DNA of 64,000 nucleotides, from the NCBI GenBank assembly GCA_963678135.1, contig OY782667.1, positions 1,116,001 through 1,180,000 of the forward strand. The letters run 5' to 3'. Below are positions 16,928-25,555 of the stretch, piece by piece (positions within the stretch are counted from its first letter, which is position 1; each line of letters begins with the position of its first letter). Under the pieces are notes generated by a model that was not told where the DNA came from, searched no databases, and saw only the letters and a program-made list of their open reading frames with translations. The stretch is from JAHJKV01 sp963678135. Its GTDB lineage: Bacteria; Desulfobacterota; Desulfovibrionia; Desulfovibrionales; Desulfovibrionaceae. The translations under genes and the position numbers were made by a program.

Positions 16928-18091
16928 TTAGGCTCGTTGCTTTCGTTTTGGTGTATAAGAACAAAGAGGCTCTTCAGCAAGGTAGCTACCGTTCATGGTG
17001 TGAGCGCGAGCGCGACAACCGCCACAGACTCGTTCATATTCACAAATACCGCATTTTCCCTGATAGACTTTGGGATTTCTCAGATTAAGGAATTGCTCGC
17101 TTGTACGCCAGATTTCAGGAAACGGTGTTTGTTTTATATTACCGCAGTCAAGTTCTAAATATCCGCATGGTTGCACTTGCCCTCTATGCGAAATAAAGCA
17201 AAAACCCACACCCCCTAAGCAACCACGAGAAACCGCATCTAGCCCAAAGTTTTCAAAATTAACAGGAATGCCTTCTTCTTTGGCACGTTGGCGCAGAATA
17301 CGATGATAATGCGGAGCGCAGGTTGCTTTGAGTTGCATATCGCTTGTTTTTTGAAAATCATAAAACCAATTCAAAACTTCTTCATACTCTGCGTCTGAAA
17401 TGATTTCAGCCCCAAGCTCTGTGGCACGGCCTGTGGGAACAAGCAAAAAAATATGCCATGCAGCAGCACCTAGCTCCTGACACAGCCTAAAAATATCCTT
17501 GAAAAATGGGAGGTTTTGTCTGGTCACGGTGGTATTGATTTGAAATTCAAGCCCAATTTCTTTGAGCAAGCGAATACCATTCATGGAAGCAGCAAAGGCA
17601 CCGGCAACCCCTCTAAATTCATCGTGTTGCTCGGCAGTTGGAGCATCAATAGAAATGGAGCAACGCTCAATGCCTGCTTCTTTGATTTGCAGTACATTAT
17701 CTTCGTTGATCAAAGTTCCGTTTGGAGCAAGCACGCAGCGCAAGCCTTTGGACTTGGCGTATGGAATCAATTCAAAAAGGTCGTGGCGCATAAGAGGTTC
17801 GCCACCTGTAAAAATAATAATGGGATTGCCGACTTCTGGAAATGTATCAATAAGTGCTTTGGCTTCTTCGGTGCTGAGCTCTCCGGGATATGGCTCAGTG
17901 TGTGCCTCGGCACGGCAATGTTTACACGCAAGGTTACACGAGCGCGTGACTTCCCAAGCAATGAGTCTGCAAGCAGGGCTTCCGTCTGCAAGCTTCATGG
18001 CAGGCGCGCTATCAGCCTGAGGGTGTGCTTGTGGGTGCCCGGGAAAATGTCCATTTGTATGAGAAGCTAATTGATGTGTGTGCGTGCTCAT
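16928..18091 (-). CDS. ahbD: Heme b synthase, radical SAM (AhbD)
   Basis: The protein has 387 residues. The radical SAM motif CNLACKHC follows LIAWEVTRS at about residue 44, with GGEPLMRHDLF as the SAM-binding turn. The C-terminal auxiliary-cluster cysteines are in GGVGFC and CGICEYERVCGGCRARA. AhbD oxidatively decarboxylates the two propionates of Fe-coproporphyrin III to the vinyl groups of heme. The first 30 residues are His-rich (eight His), a possible metal-binding extension. AhbC and AhbD are similar; this one is called AhbD from the WEVTR-CNLACKHCRAEA context. Confidence 0.85.
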   Translation of the reverse strand: MSTHTHQLASHTNGHFPGHPQAHPQADSAPAMKLADGSPACRLIAWEVTRSCNLACKHCRAEAHTEPYPGELSTEEAKALIDTFPEVGNPIIIFTGGEPLMRHDLFELIPYAKSKGLRCVLAPNGTLINEDNVLQIKEAGIERCSISIDAPTAEQHDEFRGVAGAFAASMNGIRLLKEIGLEFQINTTVTRQNLPFFKDIFRLCQELGAAAWHIFLLVPTGRATELGAEIISDAEYEEVLNWFYDFQKTSDMQLKATCAPHYHRILRQRAKEEGIPVNFENFGLDAVSRGCLGGVGFCFISHRGQVQPCGYLELDCGNIKQTPFPEIWRTSEQFLNLRNPKVYQGKCGICEYERVCGGCRARAHTMNGSYLAEEPLCSYTPKRKQRA

Positions 18092-18106
18092 TCTGTATTC
18101 TCTTTT

Positions 18107-19081
18107 TTAGCCAATATAATCAAGGGCGTCTTCCGCAAAATAGCTGAGGATTAAATTCGCTCCGGCTCGTTTGAAGGCAAGCAAAGATTCCATAACCACG
18201 GCCTTTTCATCAATCCAGCCGTTTTGAGCTGCTGCCTTGATCATGGAATATTCTCCAGAAACTTGATAGGCAGCAAGCGGAAGCTCAAAGCTGTCACGCA
18301 AACGGCGCAGTACATCTAAATAGGGTAGACCTGGTTTGACCATCAAAATATCTGCACCTTCCAAAGCATCTGCTTCGGCTTCTCGTAGGCCTTCACGGCT
18401 ATTTGCAGAATCCATTTGATAGCTTTTGCGATCTCCAAATTGAGGGCTAGATTCTGCTGCCTCACGAAACGGGCCGTAAAAGGCTGAGGCATATTTGACA
18501 GCATAGCTCATTATTGGAGTATGCACAAAACCTTCAGCATCAAGCATGGCGCGAATCGCAGCAACGCGTCCATCCATCATATCTGAGGGAGCCACCATGT
18601 CCGCTCCGGCCATGGCATGGGAAAGAGCTGTACGGGCAAGTAGTTCAATGCTTGGATCGTTTTGGACAGTGTGCTCATGGATGATTCCGCAATGTCCGTG
18701 TGAAGTGTACTCGCATAAGCAGACATCAGTACAAACAAGTAGCTTGGGAAAGGCTTTTTTTAGTCTTTGTACAGCTTGTTGCACAATGCCTTGGGAGGCA
18801 TATGCTTGGGAGCCAAGAGGGTCTTTTTCTTTGGGAATGCCAAAAAGGATGAGACTTTTGAGGCCTTTGTCTACAGCTTTGGAAACTTGTTTTTCAAGTT
18901 CAGTTAGAGAAAGTTGAAATTGCCCGGGCATAGAGCTGATGGGCTTTCGAAAGTTTTGCTCATCTGTCTCAACAACAAAATAAGGCATCATCAAGTCTTG
19001 GGGGCGAAGCTCATTTTCTCTTACAAGCTCGCGCAAGGTCGCGCTACTCCGAAGTCTTCTGCCACGATGAAATTCGTACAT
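18107..19081 (-). CDS. hemB: Porphobilinogen synthase (delta-aminolevulinate dehydratase)
   Basis: The protein has 324 residues. The zinc-type cysteine motif is VCTDVCLCEYTSHGHCG. The two Schiff-base lysines are in YAVKYASAFYGPF (near residue 200) and LMVKPGLPYLD (near residue 250). It condenses two aminolevulinate molecules to porphobilinogen, the precursor of siroheme and of heme by the Ahb route. It sits between ahbC and ahbD, 16 bp from each, an order shared with Desulfovibrio. Confidence 0.96.
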   Translation of the reverse strand: MYEFHRGRRLRSSATLRELVRENELRPQDLMMPYFVVETDEQNFRKPISSMPGQFQLSLTELEKQVSKAVDKGLKSLILFGIPKEKDPLGSQAYASQGIVQQAVQRLKKAFPKLLVCTDVCLCEYTSHGHCGIIHEHTVQNDPSIELLARTALSHAMAGADMVAPSDMMDGRVAAIRAMLDAEGFVHTPIMSYAVKYASAFYGPFREAAESSPQFGDRKSYQMDSANSREGLREAEADALEGADILMVKPGLPYLDVLRRLRDSFELPLAAYQVSGEYSMIKAAAQNGWIDEKAVVMESLLAFKRAGANLILSYFAEDALDYIG

Positions 19082-19097
19082 GCAAGAGCCTCTTTTT

Positions 19098-20309
19098 TTA
19101 AGACGCAGGTTTCATACCCACAGGTTCACCAGTGATTTCTTCATCGCTCAAATAGCAAGCCGGATCAGGTGCCCAAAAATCACCATGGTATGCTTCAGCC
19201 CTTGCCCTAAAATTGCCACCGCAAATATGCAGAAAACGGCATTGTGCACAACGACCAGTGACATGTGGGCGTTTATCCTTCATTTTGTGCAAGAGCTCAA
19301 TGCTTTGATCTTCCCAAATCTCGGAAAAAGGACGTTCTAAAATATTGCCAAAAGTAATGTGGCGCATGAATTGGTCAGCATGTACTTGGCCGTCCCAAGA
19401 AATGCAGCCAATGCCACGACCTGAAGAATTTCCTTCATTCCATTGCAGGAGTTTAAGCACTTCAGCAGCTCGCGCGGGGTCTTCTTTCAGTAGTCTGTAA
19501 TACACATGTGAGCCGTCCGCATGATTATCCACGGTAAGGACTTCTTTTTCTTTACCCTTGTCAAAAAGCTGGCGAGTGCGATCCATTATAAGGTCTACCA
19601 CGGCACGGGTTTCAGCATGATCGAGATCTTCTTTGATCAGCTCTGAACCACGCCCTGAATAGACCAGATGATAAAAGCAAATACGCGGAATATCACGCTC
19701 TTCAATAAGATCAAAAAGATGCGGAACTTCTGAAACATTACGTTTATTGAGTGTAAAACGTAAACCGACTTTAAGCCCTTCTGCCTGACAATTTTCCACG
19801 CCTTGCAAAGCTTTCTCGTAAGAGCCGGAAACGCCTCGGAATTGATCGTGAATGTCTTTTGCCCCATCTAAAGAAATACCCACATAACTGAGGCCAACTT
19901 CTTTAAGTTCTTTGGCTTTGCTTTTAGTAATAAGTGTTCCATTTGTAGAGATAACAGCACGCATTCCTTTGCTTGTGGCATATTTGGCAAGCTCTACAAG
20001 GTCTTCACGAACCAAGGGTTCGCCACCGGAAAAAAGTAGTACCGGCGCACCATACCCTGCAAGATCATCAATCATGTCCATGGCTTGCTGCGTGGATATG
20101 GGGTCTTTATGGGCTGAGGGGTCTACTGCGTGGGCATAGCAATGTACGCATTTGAGATTGCAGCGTTGGGTCATGTTCCAGACTACAACTGGCTTTTTAT
20201 CTGCTGCAAATTGCAAAAGATGAGAAGGGAGCTTACCGGACTCTCGGCCATAGCGCAGCGCATCTGAAGGTTCGACTGAACCACAATAAAGTTTTGAAAT
20301 ACCAATCAT
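19098..20309 (-). CDS. ahbC: 12,18-didecarboxysiroheme deacetylase, radical SAM (AhbC)
   Basis: The protein has 403 residues beginning MIGISKLYCGSVEPSDALRY, a conserved AhbC opening. The radical SAM motif is CNLKCVHC within WNMTQRCNLKCVHCYAHA, with GGEPLVREDLV downstream. The C-terminal SPASM-like cysteines include CISWDGQVHAD and CAQCRFLHICGG. AhbC removes the two acetate side chains of didecarboxysiroheme to give Fe-coproporphyrin III. It is 24 bp downstream of the aldolase gene and leads the heme block. Confidence 0.87.
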   Translation of the reverse strand: MIGISKLYCGSVEPSDALRYGRESGKLPSHLLQFAADKKPVVVWNMTQRCNLKCVHCYAHAVDPSAHKDPISTQQAMDMIDDLAGYGAPVLLFSGGEPLVREDLVELAKYATSKGMRAVISTNGTLITKSKAKELKEVGLSYVGISLDGAKDIHDQFRGVSGSYEKALQGVENCQAEGLKVGLRFTLNKRNVSEVPHLFDLIEERDIPRICFYHLVYSGRGSELIKEDLDHAETRAVVDLIMDRTRQLFDKGKEKEVLTVDNHADGSHVYYRLLKEDPARAAEVLKLLQWNEGNSSGRGIGCISWDGQVHADQFMRHITFGNILERPFSEIWEDQSIELLHKMKDKRPHVTGRCAQCRFLHICGGNFRARAEAYHGDFWAPDPACYLSDEEITGEPVGMKPAS

Positions 20310-20333
20310 ACTGTTTATTCCTCTTAATCCTTT

Positions 20334-21590
20334 TTAATCGTCAAAGTCACCTTCAGGACCTCTGTCTCTATCCATCGTTGCATAACGAGCACGGAATTTT
20401 TCTTCTGTCCATTCTTCTGGGTTTTCAATGCTTGTGGCTTTTAGGCCGGGGTCAAAGCCCTTACTGCACAGCAGCTCAATGGCTATGTCTGCAGTATCTT
20501 TGGCATTAAATACGTTTACTAAAAGATCATAGGTAAAATCTTCAATAGCCCCTGCCATGCGCTCTCTTATATTAAGGGGCAGGCTTTCCATCTGGCGTTC
20601 AAAAGGCAAATTGAGCTTTTTGTAATCTCCACCAGTCCAGCCTTGTTCATTGGCATAAGCACACATTTTGTCCCACAGTTCTTCGCTACACCCCTCATCC
20701 GGTAGTTTGATAAATTGCCCGTCCTGCATTTCTGCATTGCCAAATTCATTTACCTTGACCCCAAGCCCTATCATTTGCAGAGCAGTGGCTACGTTTGCCT
20801 TGGTGGTATTGGTCTTTTCAGCAATATTTTTAAGCCGAGTTGAATCGTTTCCGGATGTTCCGTGCTGGGCACCGGAAGTTCCATAAGGCGCAAGTACAGC
20901 GTGAATTTCAGCTGTGAGTTCTACTTGAATACCGGCTCCGGTCGCTTCTATGCCATGGGTTGTACCGTTATTAAGAGCAATCCAGTCCGGTATAATGGAA
21001 TGGGCATTCAGTCCTTTGATAAGAAATGCAGCTTCTTGTGGAGTGGAAAGTCCTTGAGTTCCTTTGATTTCGCCAACCTCGGTTTCATAGCCTGCCCAAG
21101 TGGGAATAAGCGGAGCAAGTTCTATGTTCGCAGCTAGATTATCATCATCCTGCAAATGTGAGGCATCAATGGCAATAGAGGTTATTCCGTGTTCAAAAAG
21201 TGCTGGGATTTCATTTTTTGCCCAAGTCATATCTGACTCGCCCTTAATAAAATAATGGTCTGCATGTACAGCAACTGGAACAGTTATCCCTAGTTCATTC
21301 ATGGCTTGATCCACGCGACGGGCAATATTGCTCATGGTGGTCGGGCAGTATGTGGACTCGCTCTTGGCTATCTCAATAATAACCGCTGCGTTTGCTCTTT
21401 GGGCTGCTGCAAGCACACCGCGAATAACAAACATATTGCGCCCATTGGCTGCAATGGTCATGGCTTTGCCCTTTTTGAGCATGGCTTGATCAATGACTTT
21501 CCCTGAAACAAGCAGTGCCTTGGAATTTGGGAATATTTTTTGGACGCTTGGTGGTCTGCCGTTTGCCAGTGCTTTTTGAAAATCTGTCAT
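20334..21590 (-). CDS. Class II fructose-bisphosphate aldolase-like protein
   Basis: The protein has 418 residues from ATG 21590, where AAAGGA lies seven bases upstream; an in-frame TTG at 21644 has no such site. The zinc-binding histidines of class II aldolases are visible: VAVHADHYF, the later TTHGIEATG, and the phosphate-binding GTSGND. The enzyme would cleave fructose 1,6-bisphosphate (or a related ketose bisphosphate such as tagatose) to triose phosphates. It belongs to the longer form of the family, about 100 residues longer than E. coli FbaA. It is transcribed toward ahbC and may share its message. Confidence 0.83.
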   Translation of the reverse strand: MTDFQKALANGRPPSVQKIFPNSKALLVSGKVIDQAMLKKGKAMTIAANGRNMFVIRGVLAAAQRANAAVIIEIAKSESTYCPTTMSNIARRVDQAMNELGITVPVAVHADHYFIKGESDMTWAKNEIPALFEHGITSIAIDASHLQDDDNLAANIELAPLIPTWAGYETEVGEIKGTQGLSTPQEAAFLIKGLNAHSIIPDWIALNNGTTHGIEATGAGIQVELTAEIHAVLAPYGTSGAQHGTSGNDSTRLKNIAEKTNTTKANVATALQMIGLGVKVNEFGNAEMQDGQFIKLPDEGCSEELWDKMCAYANEQGWTGGDYKKLNLPFERQMESLPLNIRERMAGAIEDFTYDLLVNVFNAKDTADIAIELLCSKGFDPGLKATSIENPEEWTEEKFRARYATMDRDRGPEGDFDD

Positions 21591-21939
21591 GGTGCAATCC
21601 TTTGGAAGCATAAAGGGTATTTTTTTACTTATGTCTAGTTGCAAGTAGAGGCTGTTTTTGTGCCAATAATTGAGTGCTCAAAATAGCAGAGGAAACAGAA
21701 AAGTCAAAGTATTGATACTGGCTATTTTTGGGGAGGTACCAGATATTTTGTTTAATCATACAGGTCGTGAAATAAAAAAATCGTTTCAATCTAAGCTGAG
21801 CGCAAACAAAGGCTTGTTTGTCCATTATCATGTCTTAAGGAAAAACTGGATTCTGCGACTTTGCGCAGAATGGCAGTGTCTTTAACTTCGGACGTTATTG
21901 CAGACGGTAAAGGCAAGCAGGGAAACTTGGAGTAGTTTT
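21591..21939. other. Intergenic stretch upstream of the aldolase
   Basis: No gene was found. The stretch holds the aldolase leader with its ribosome site (21598-21603) and one dispersed palindromic repeat (21844-21875). It marks the edge between the heme block and the restriction island. Confidence 0.5.
21844..21875. repeat. Dispersed palindromic repeat, copy 2
   Basis: The arms ATTCTGCG (21850-21857) and CGCAGAAT (21864-21871) enclose loop ACTTTG, flanked by ACTGG and GGCAG. The paired change CC to TC with GG to GA relative to copy 1 keeps the stem, as expected if the hairpin matters. Confidence 0.65.
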
Positions 21940-22377
21940 TTACAGTTTTATAAATTCGGCCAAAAACTTAGGCCGCGCATAAAAAGCTCTTGAAGTAGAA
22001 CCATGTCCTGAACCCTTTGTCCTCGGTTGAATATAAACACCCATGTGCCCTGTCAACGATTGAATATCCTGAAATTGTTCTAATAATGTATCACGAACCA
22101 AATCATAGTCTGCTTTTACAGCCTTATACATTTCAGCAGAAAGATTAAACTCTGTAATTGAATGAATATATGTTGGTTCATCAACATGATTACCGACAAT
22201 TCTTGCAACAACAACTGCTTTTTTCAATTTTGTCAGCACATGGCTATCTTCAAATTCTTTCTGGCGGACATTGACGGGGTCTATCATAGTGATCGCCATT
22301 GTTTCTTTGAGTGTTAGTTCTCCATTTTTTGTGCGTTTTAATTTAGCATGTACTTTGCGGAATTGTTTTTCAAATTT
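21940..22377 (-). pseudogene. MutH/Sau3AI-type endonuclease remnant (C-terminal part)
   Basis: The open frame from ATG 22299 gives 119 residues, but resemblance to the MutH/Sau3AI family already starts upstream in the same frame (AKLKRTKNGELTLKE), up to a stop at 22378-22380. The later part has SHVLTKLKK and the family end GVYIQPRTKGSGHGSTSRAFYARPKF cut here for length (see 21990-22060). The catalytic D...ExK part expected before this point is missing. It is therefore read as a decayed or recombined GATC-type nuclease. A separately translated fragment from ATG 22299 is possible. Confidence 0.6.
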
Positions 22378-22578
22378 TTAGAAATCTATTGGTTCAAAAT
22401 AATCTTCCTCAATAATGCCTGTGTTAATTAACCGTTTACAACTTTTAGGATTCTTTCTAAGTGAATCATATAGAACTTCCTGAAGTAAAATAGCATCTTC
22501 TGGAAAATCGCTTTTACCCGTCCATTCGTCAGCTATTCTTTCTGCTATTGCATAAGACCATTTGTTTATATTTTTCAT
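22378..22578 (-). CDS. Small protein coupled to the DpnI-like gene, 66 residues
   Basis: The ATG overlaps the stop of the DpnI-like gene (ATGA), so translation is probably coupled. The sequence is acidic and helical (WSYAIAERIADEWTG, LLQEVLYDSLRKNP) and matches no family I know. It ends at a single TAA, after which the same frame continues into the MutH-like remnant, so it may be the front of a broken larger gene rather than a complete protein. Confidence 0.5.
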   Translation of the reverse strand: MKNINKWSYAIAERIADEWTGKSDFPEDAILLQEVLYDSLRKNPKSCKRLINTGIIEEDYFEPIDF

Positions 22579-23345
22579 TTTAACCTGTACTTTCCTTTCC
22601 CCAAAAATTCTATAAAATTTTTATCCCTTAAAATTTGCAGCTGCTGCCGTATCTTTGGCCTGATGTTGTTATTTTTAGGATGTTTTGCTTGTAATTTGCC
22701 CTCAAAGGTATAAACATCATGCAATTCAAATTCAGTTTTATTGAGTAGCTCTAAGCATTCCATTACATCTAGCGTCCAAATTTTTTGGGCACTATCTTGA
22801 TATTCTCGGAGAAAAAAAGTTTTTTTATAACTTTCAATAACTTTATCTTTGTCTTGCATAACACTATTATGCACTAAATGAATACGACCACTTTGAGGTA
22901 TTGGATTTAAGTTAATATTACATCCTATCCAACCAGCACGCCTAGCAGTTTTCGCTAAAGGTTTTCTTTTTTCAATTATTATTTCAGTAAAATAATGCTT
23001 AGGAATAATTATTAAACTAGATATATCATAATTTTTTGTATAAGTTAAAAAGAAAAAATTAGGTACTTTATCTTGCTTTATTTTATCAATCATAGTTGAG
23101 TAAGCACCATCAACAATTTTTCTGACCTTACCTTGCGTACCTTGTTTGCTTTTAAGTTCATAATCTTCTTTACAACTGGCGCAATATAAATCACCAGCAG
23201 GATTATTATTTCTATGTGAGTGAAGATTCGCTCCACAAAGTAAGCAATAAGCATTTTTCTTTACCCAATGCTCGCTCATTACTCGTACTTTTTGAGAACT
23301 GCTTTTATAATTAAGTGCTAAATTTTCATTAAATTTTAACTCCAT
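22575..23345 (-). CDS. dpnC: DpnI-type restriction endonuclease (cleaves methylated GATC)
   Basis: The protein has 256 residues and is close to R.DpnI of Streptococcus pneumoniae along its length. It begins MELKFNENLALNYKS; it has zinc-site cysteines 34, 37, 55 and 58; the PD-(D/E)xK site D52, E63 and K65 (GDLYC ... ELKSKQG); NFFFLTYTKN; KPLAKTARRAGWIGCN; and the C-terminal winged helix IRQQLQILRDKNFIEFLGKGKYR. DpnI cuts Gm6ATC, so it attacks Dam-type methylated DNA and must live in a host without GATC methylation. All catalytic residues are present. The start follows the methyltransferase remnant's stop by 2 bp, with no good ribosome site of its own. Confidence 0.92.
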   Translation of the reverse strand: MELKFNENLALNYKSSSQKVRVMSEHWVKKNAYCLLCGANLHSHRNNNPAGDLYCASCKEDYELKSKQGTQGKVRKIVDGAYSTMIDKIKQDKVPNFFFLTYTKNYDISSLIIIPKHYFTEIIIEKRKPLAKTARRAGWIGCNINLNPIPQSGRIHLVHNSVMQDKDKVIESYKKTFFLREYQDSAQKIWTLDVMECLELLNKTEFELHDVYTFEGKLQAKHPKNNNIRPKIRQQLQILRDKNFIEFLGKGKYRLK

Positions 23346-23347
23346 AA

Positions 23348-23557
23348 TTATATAACCATCATTCCTTTACTTTGATCCCACTTCCCTTTATTGACGCTAA
23401 CTCTTTTCCCTGCATGGCATGTAAATCCTCCATTAGATAAATTGTATGGTGGATCAGCGAAAATTAAATCAATACATTCTGATGGCAATGCATTGAGAAT
23501 CTCCACAACATCGCCATTGAATATTCGTATATTCTTTTCTGAGAAATATGCTTGCAT
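23348..23557 (-). pseudogene. N-terminal fragment of a DpnA-like adenine-N6 DNA methyltransferase
   Basis: The fragment has 69 residues. It starts as a beta-type adenine methyltransferase does: NIRIFNGDVVEILNAL, then catalytic motif IV DPPY at residues 35-38 in IFADPPYNLSNGGF, and VSVNKGKWDQSKG as in M.DpnA. Resemblance stops at about 23363 and the frame ends six codons later. The target-recognition and SAM-binding parts, which lie C-terminal in this class, are absent, so it cannot methylate. Its stop and the DpnI start are arranged TAA-TT-ATG, so it may serve as a leader for re-initiation. Confidence 0.75.
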
Positions 23558-23733
23558 AGTTTATGGTCTTATTGTGTTTATTGTTGATTATAGTGCATAT
23601 TTTAACACTATAATTAGAGTGAAGTACTATGATAATCTCATCTTATGCAAAGAATAATTAAATCTATATTATTTTTTTACATATCGCAATCGCAACATGA
23701 GTACAGTATGCTACATGGTAGTGCTTCTCCCTT

Positions 23734-23766
23734 CGTCATGTTGCGCGTGAGTCGCAAAATCCAGTA
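23734..23766. repeat. Dispersed palindromic repeat, copy 3 (degenerate)
   Basis: CGTCATGTTGCGCGTGAGTC followed by GCAAAATCCAG is the element in the opposite orientation to copies 1 and 2. The stem is reduced to TTGCG/CGCAA. It lies between the restriction island and the DUF523 gene. Confidence 0.5.
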
Positions 23767-23848
23767 TTCTTCCTTATTTATCATATCACGCAATTTGGTA
23801 GTGCCATCAAATCAGTAAAGCAATATTCATAAGAGGCTGAGAGGGTTT

Positions 23849-24280
23849 TCAGGGAAAATCTTCTTCGCTGTAAATTTTGATATTGTTTTTATGTAGCAGC
23901 GCAGCAAAAACGCCATGCCCAGATACGAGCTGTCCGCTGAATGAGCCGTCATATATTCGGGTAAAACCACAGGAAGGAGAGCGTGCTTTTAGAATGGCTT
24001 GGCTACAGCCTGCGAGCTTTGCAAGTTCAAGGGCTTGCTCGGCACCGCGAAAAAACTCAGCTGTCCAATCATTGCCATAAGCATCAATAACCCGTCCATT
24101 GCGTATTTCATTGGGCGCGCGCGGAGTAGGCCTGCCTCCAAGCTGCTCAGGGCAAACCGGCAGTGCCCGGCCTTGTCTCACAAGTTCAAGAACATATGTG
24201 TTTGCAGCAGAGCTAGCATCATAGCGCGTTGCAAGGCCTGCCAAACATGCACTGACAAGAATTGGGGGATTGTTTTTCAT
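23849..24280 (-). CDS. DUF523 family protein
   Basis: The protein has 143 residues from ATG 24280; the open frame reaches 24337 but that would run into the divergent MFS gene. DUF523 hallmarks: ILVSACLAGLATRYD, PVCPEQLGG, and LKARSPSCGF. The conserved cysteines in SACL, VCPE and SPSCG suggest a metal or cluster site. The family is widespread but has no settled function. It is divergent from the MFS transporter with about 60 bp between starts. Confidence 0.8.
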   Translation of the reverse strand: MKNNPPILVSACLAGLATRYDASSAANTYVLELVRQGRALPVCPEQLGGRPTPRAPNEIRNGRVIDAYGNDWTAEFFRGAEQALELAKLAGCSQAILKARSPSCGFTRIYDGSFSGQLVSGHGVFAALLHKNNIKIYSEEDFP

Positions 24281-24340
24281 ATTTCTCTTTTGTTTTGAGT
24301 GTGCTTGCCAAGAGTAGAACTTAGGGCATACACCCAAGGC

Positions 24341-25516
24341 ATGACAGACATCAAGACTCGGCGCATGTATCTTTTTCTTATTATTTTGGCAGGGGCAGGG
24401 GCAGTCTCCTTTCAGGGGTGGCGTAATTTATTAAATAATTTTGCAGTGGAAATAGCGCATATAGATGGTGCACAAATGGGCATTATCCAATCCGTGCGTG
24501 AAATCCCGGGCTTTTTTGCTTTGCTCGCTATTTATTTGCTGTTTTTTATGCGTGAGCATCGATTGGCTGCAGCAGGTATTACGTTCTTAGGTGTGGGAGT
24601 TGCTTTAAGCGGTGTATTTCCTGACTTTTGGGGGATTGTAACTACAACTCTGTTGATGTCTTTTGGCTTCCATTATTATGAGACCATGAACCAATCTTTG
24701 ATTTTACAATATTTTAATGAACAGAAAGCCCCTTTGGTTTTAGGGCGACTGCGAAGCCTTACTGCCTTGGCAAATATTATTACCGGTGCTTTGGTATGGC
24801 TACTGTCGCCGTTTTTGGAATATACTGCCCTTTTTGCTTTGCTTGGAATTGTGGCTGTATTGGCCGGATTGTGGGGCTTGTGTATTGATCCCTCAAATCC
24901 TGATTTACCCATGCAGCGTAAGCAAATATTGTTGCGTAAAAAATACTGGTTATTTTATGTGCTAACCTTTTTAGCCGGAGCTAGGAGACAATTTTTTGTG
25001 GCCTTTGCTATTTTTTTGCTGGTTTCCCGTTTTGGCTATTCCATTACTCAGATAACAATGCTTTTTGTGCTCAATAATGCAGTGAATTTTTGGGTGAACC
25101 CTCTTATTGGCAGGGCTGTGAATCGTTTTGGGGAAAGACGGGTATTAAGCCTTGAATATCTTGTTTTAATAGGTGTTTTTGCCGGCTATGCTTTGACAAG
25201 CAGTGCTTTGTTTGCCGGAGTTTTGTATGTAGTGAATAATATTTTTTATAATTTTGCCCTTGGCATTGGTACATTTTTTCAAAAAATTGCTGACCCTGCG
25301 GATATTTCTTCGGGCATGGCAACCGGTTTTACCATTAACCATGTTGCAGCAGTTTGTTTGCCGGCCTTGGGAGGAATGCTCTGGCTTGTGGATCCGGCAC
25401 TTGTGTTTTGGTGTGCAGCTGGATTTTCTACCTGCTCACTTATTTTGGTGCAATACCTTGACCATGAACTGGATTTGGCAAAAACGCGCAAAGCAGCACA
25501 AGGCGTATCCTCCTAA
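24341..25516 (+). CDS. MFS transporter
   Basis: The protein has 391 residues from ATG 24341 (MTDIKTRRMYLF); an upstream in-frame TTG at 24299 would add 14 non-hydrophobic residues. About 12 hydrophobic helices are visible. The first ends in GWRNLLNNFAVE, the central cytoplasmic loop (LPMQRKQILLRKKYW) is basic, and GRAVNRFGERRVL is the expected MFS loop in the second half. The substrate is unknown. It converges with rfaE2 at 40 bp. Confidence 0.82.
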   Translation: MTDIKTRRMYLFLIILAGAGAVSFQGWRNLLNNFAVEIAHIDGAQMGIIQSVREIPGFFALLAIYLLFFMREHRLAAAGITFLGVGVALSGVFPDFWGIVTTTLLMSFGFHYYETMNQSLILQYFNEQKAPLVLGRLRSLTALANIITGALVWLLSPFLEYTALFALLGIVAVLAGLWGLCIDPSNPDLPMQRKQILLRKKYWLFYVLTFLAGARRQFFVAFAIFLLVSRFGYSITQITMLFVLNNAVNFWVNPLIGRAVNRFGERRVLSLEYLVLIGVFAGYALTSSALFAGVLYVVNNIFYNFALGIGTFFQKIADPADISSGMATGFTINHVAAVCLPALGGMLWLVDPALVFWCAAGFSTCSLILVQYLDHELDLAKTRKAAQGVSS

Positions 25517-25555
25517 ATTATTTTTATATCCCTTGTCAGCTTTTATTTTCTTCCC

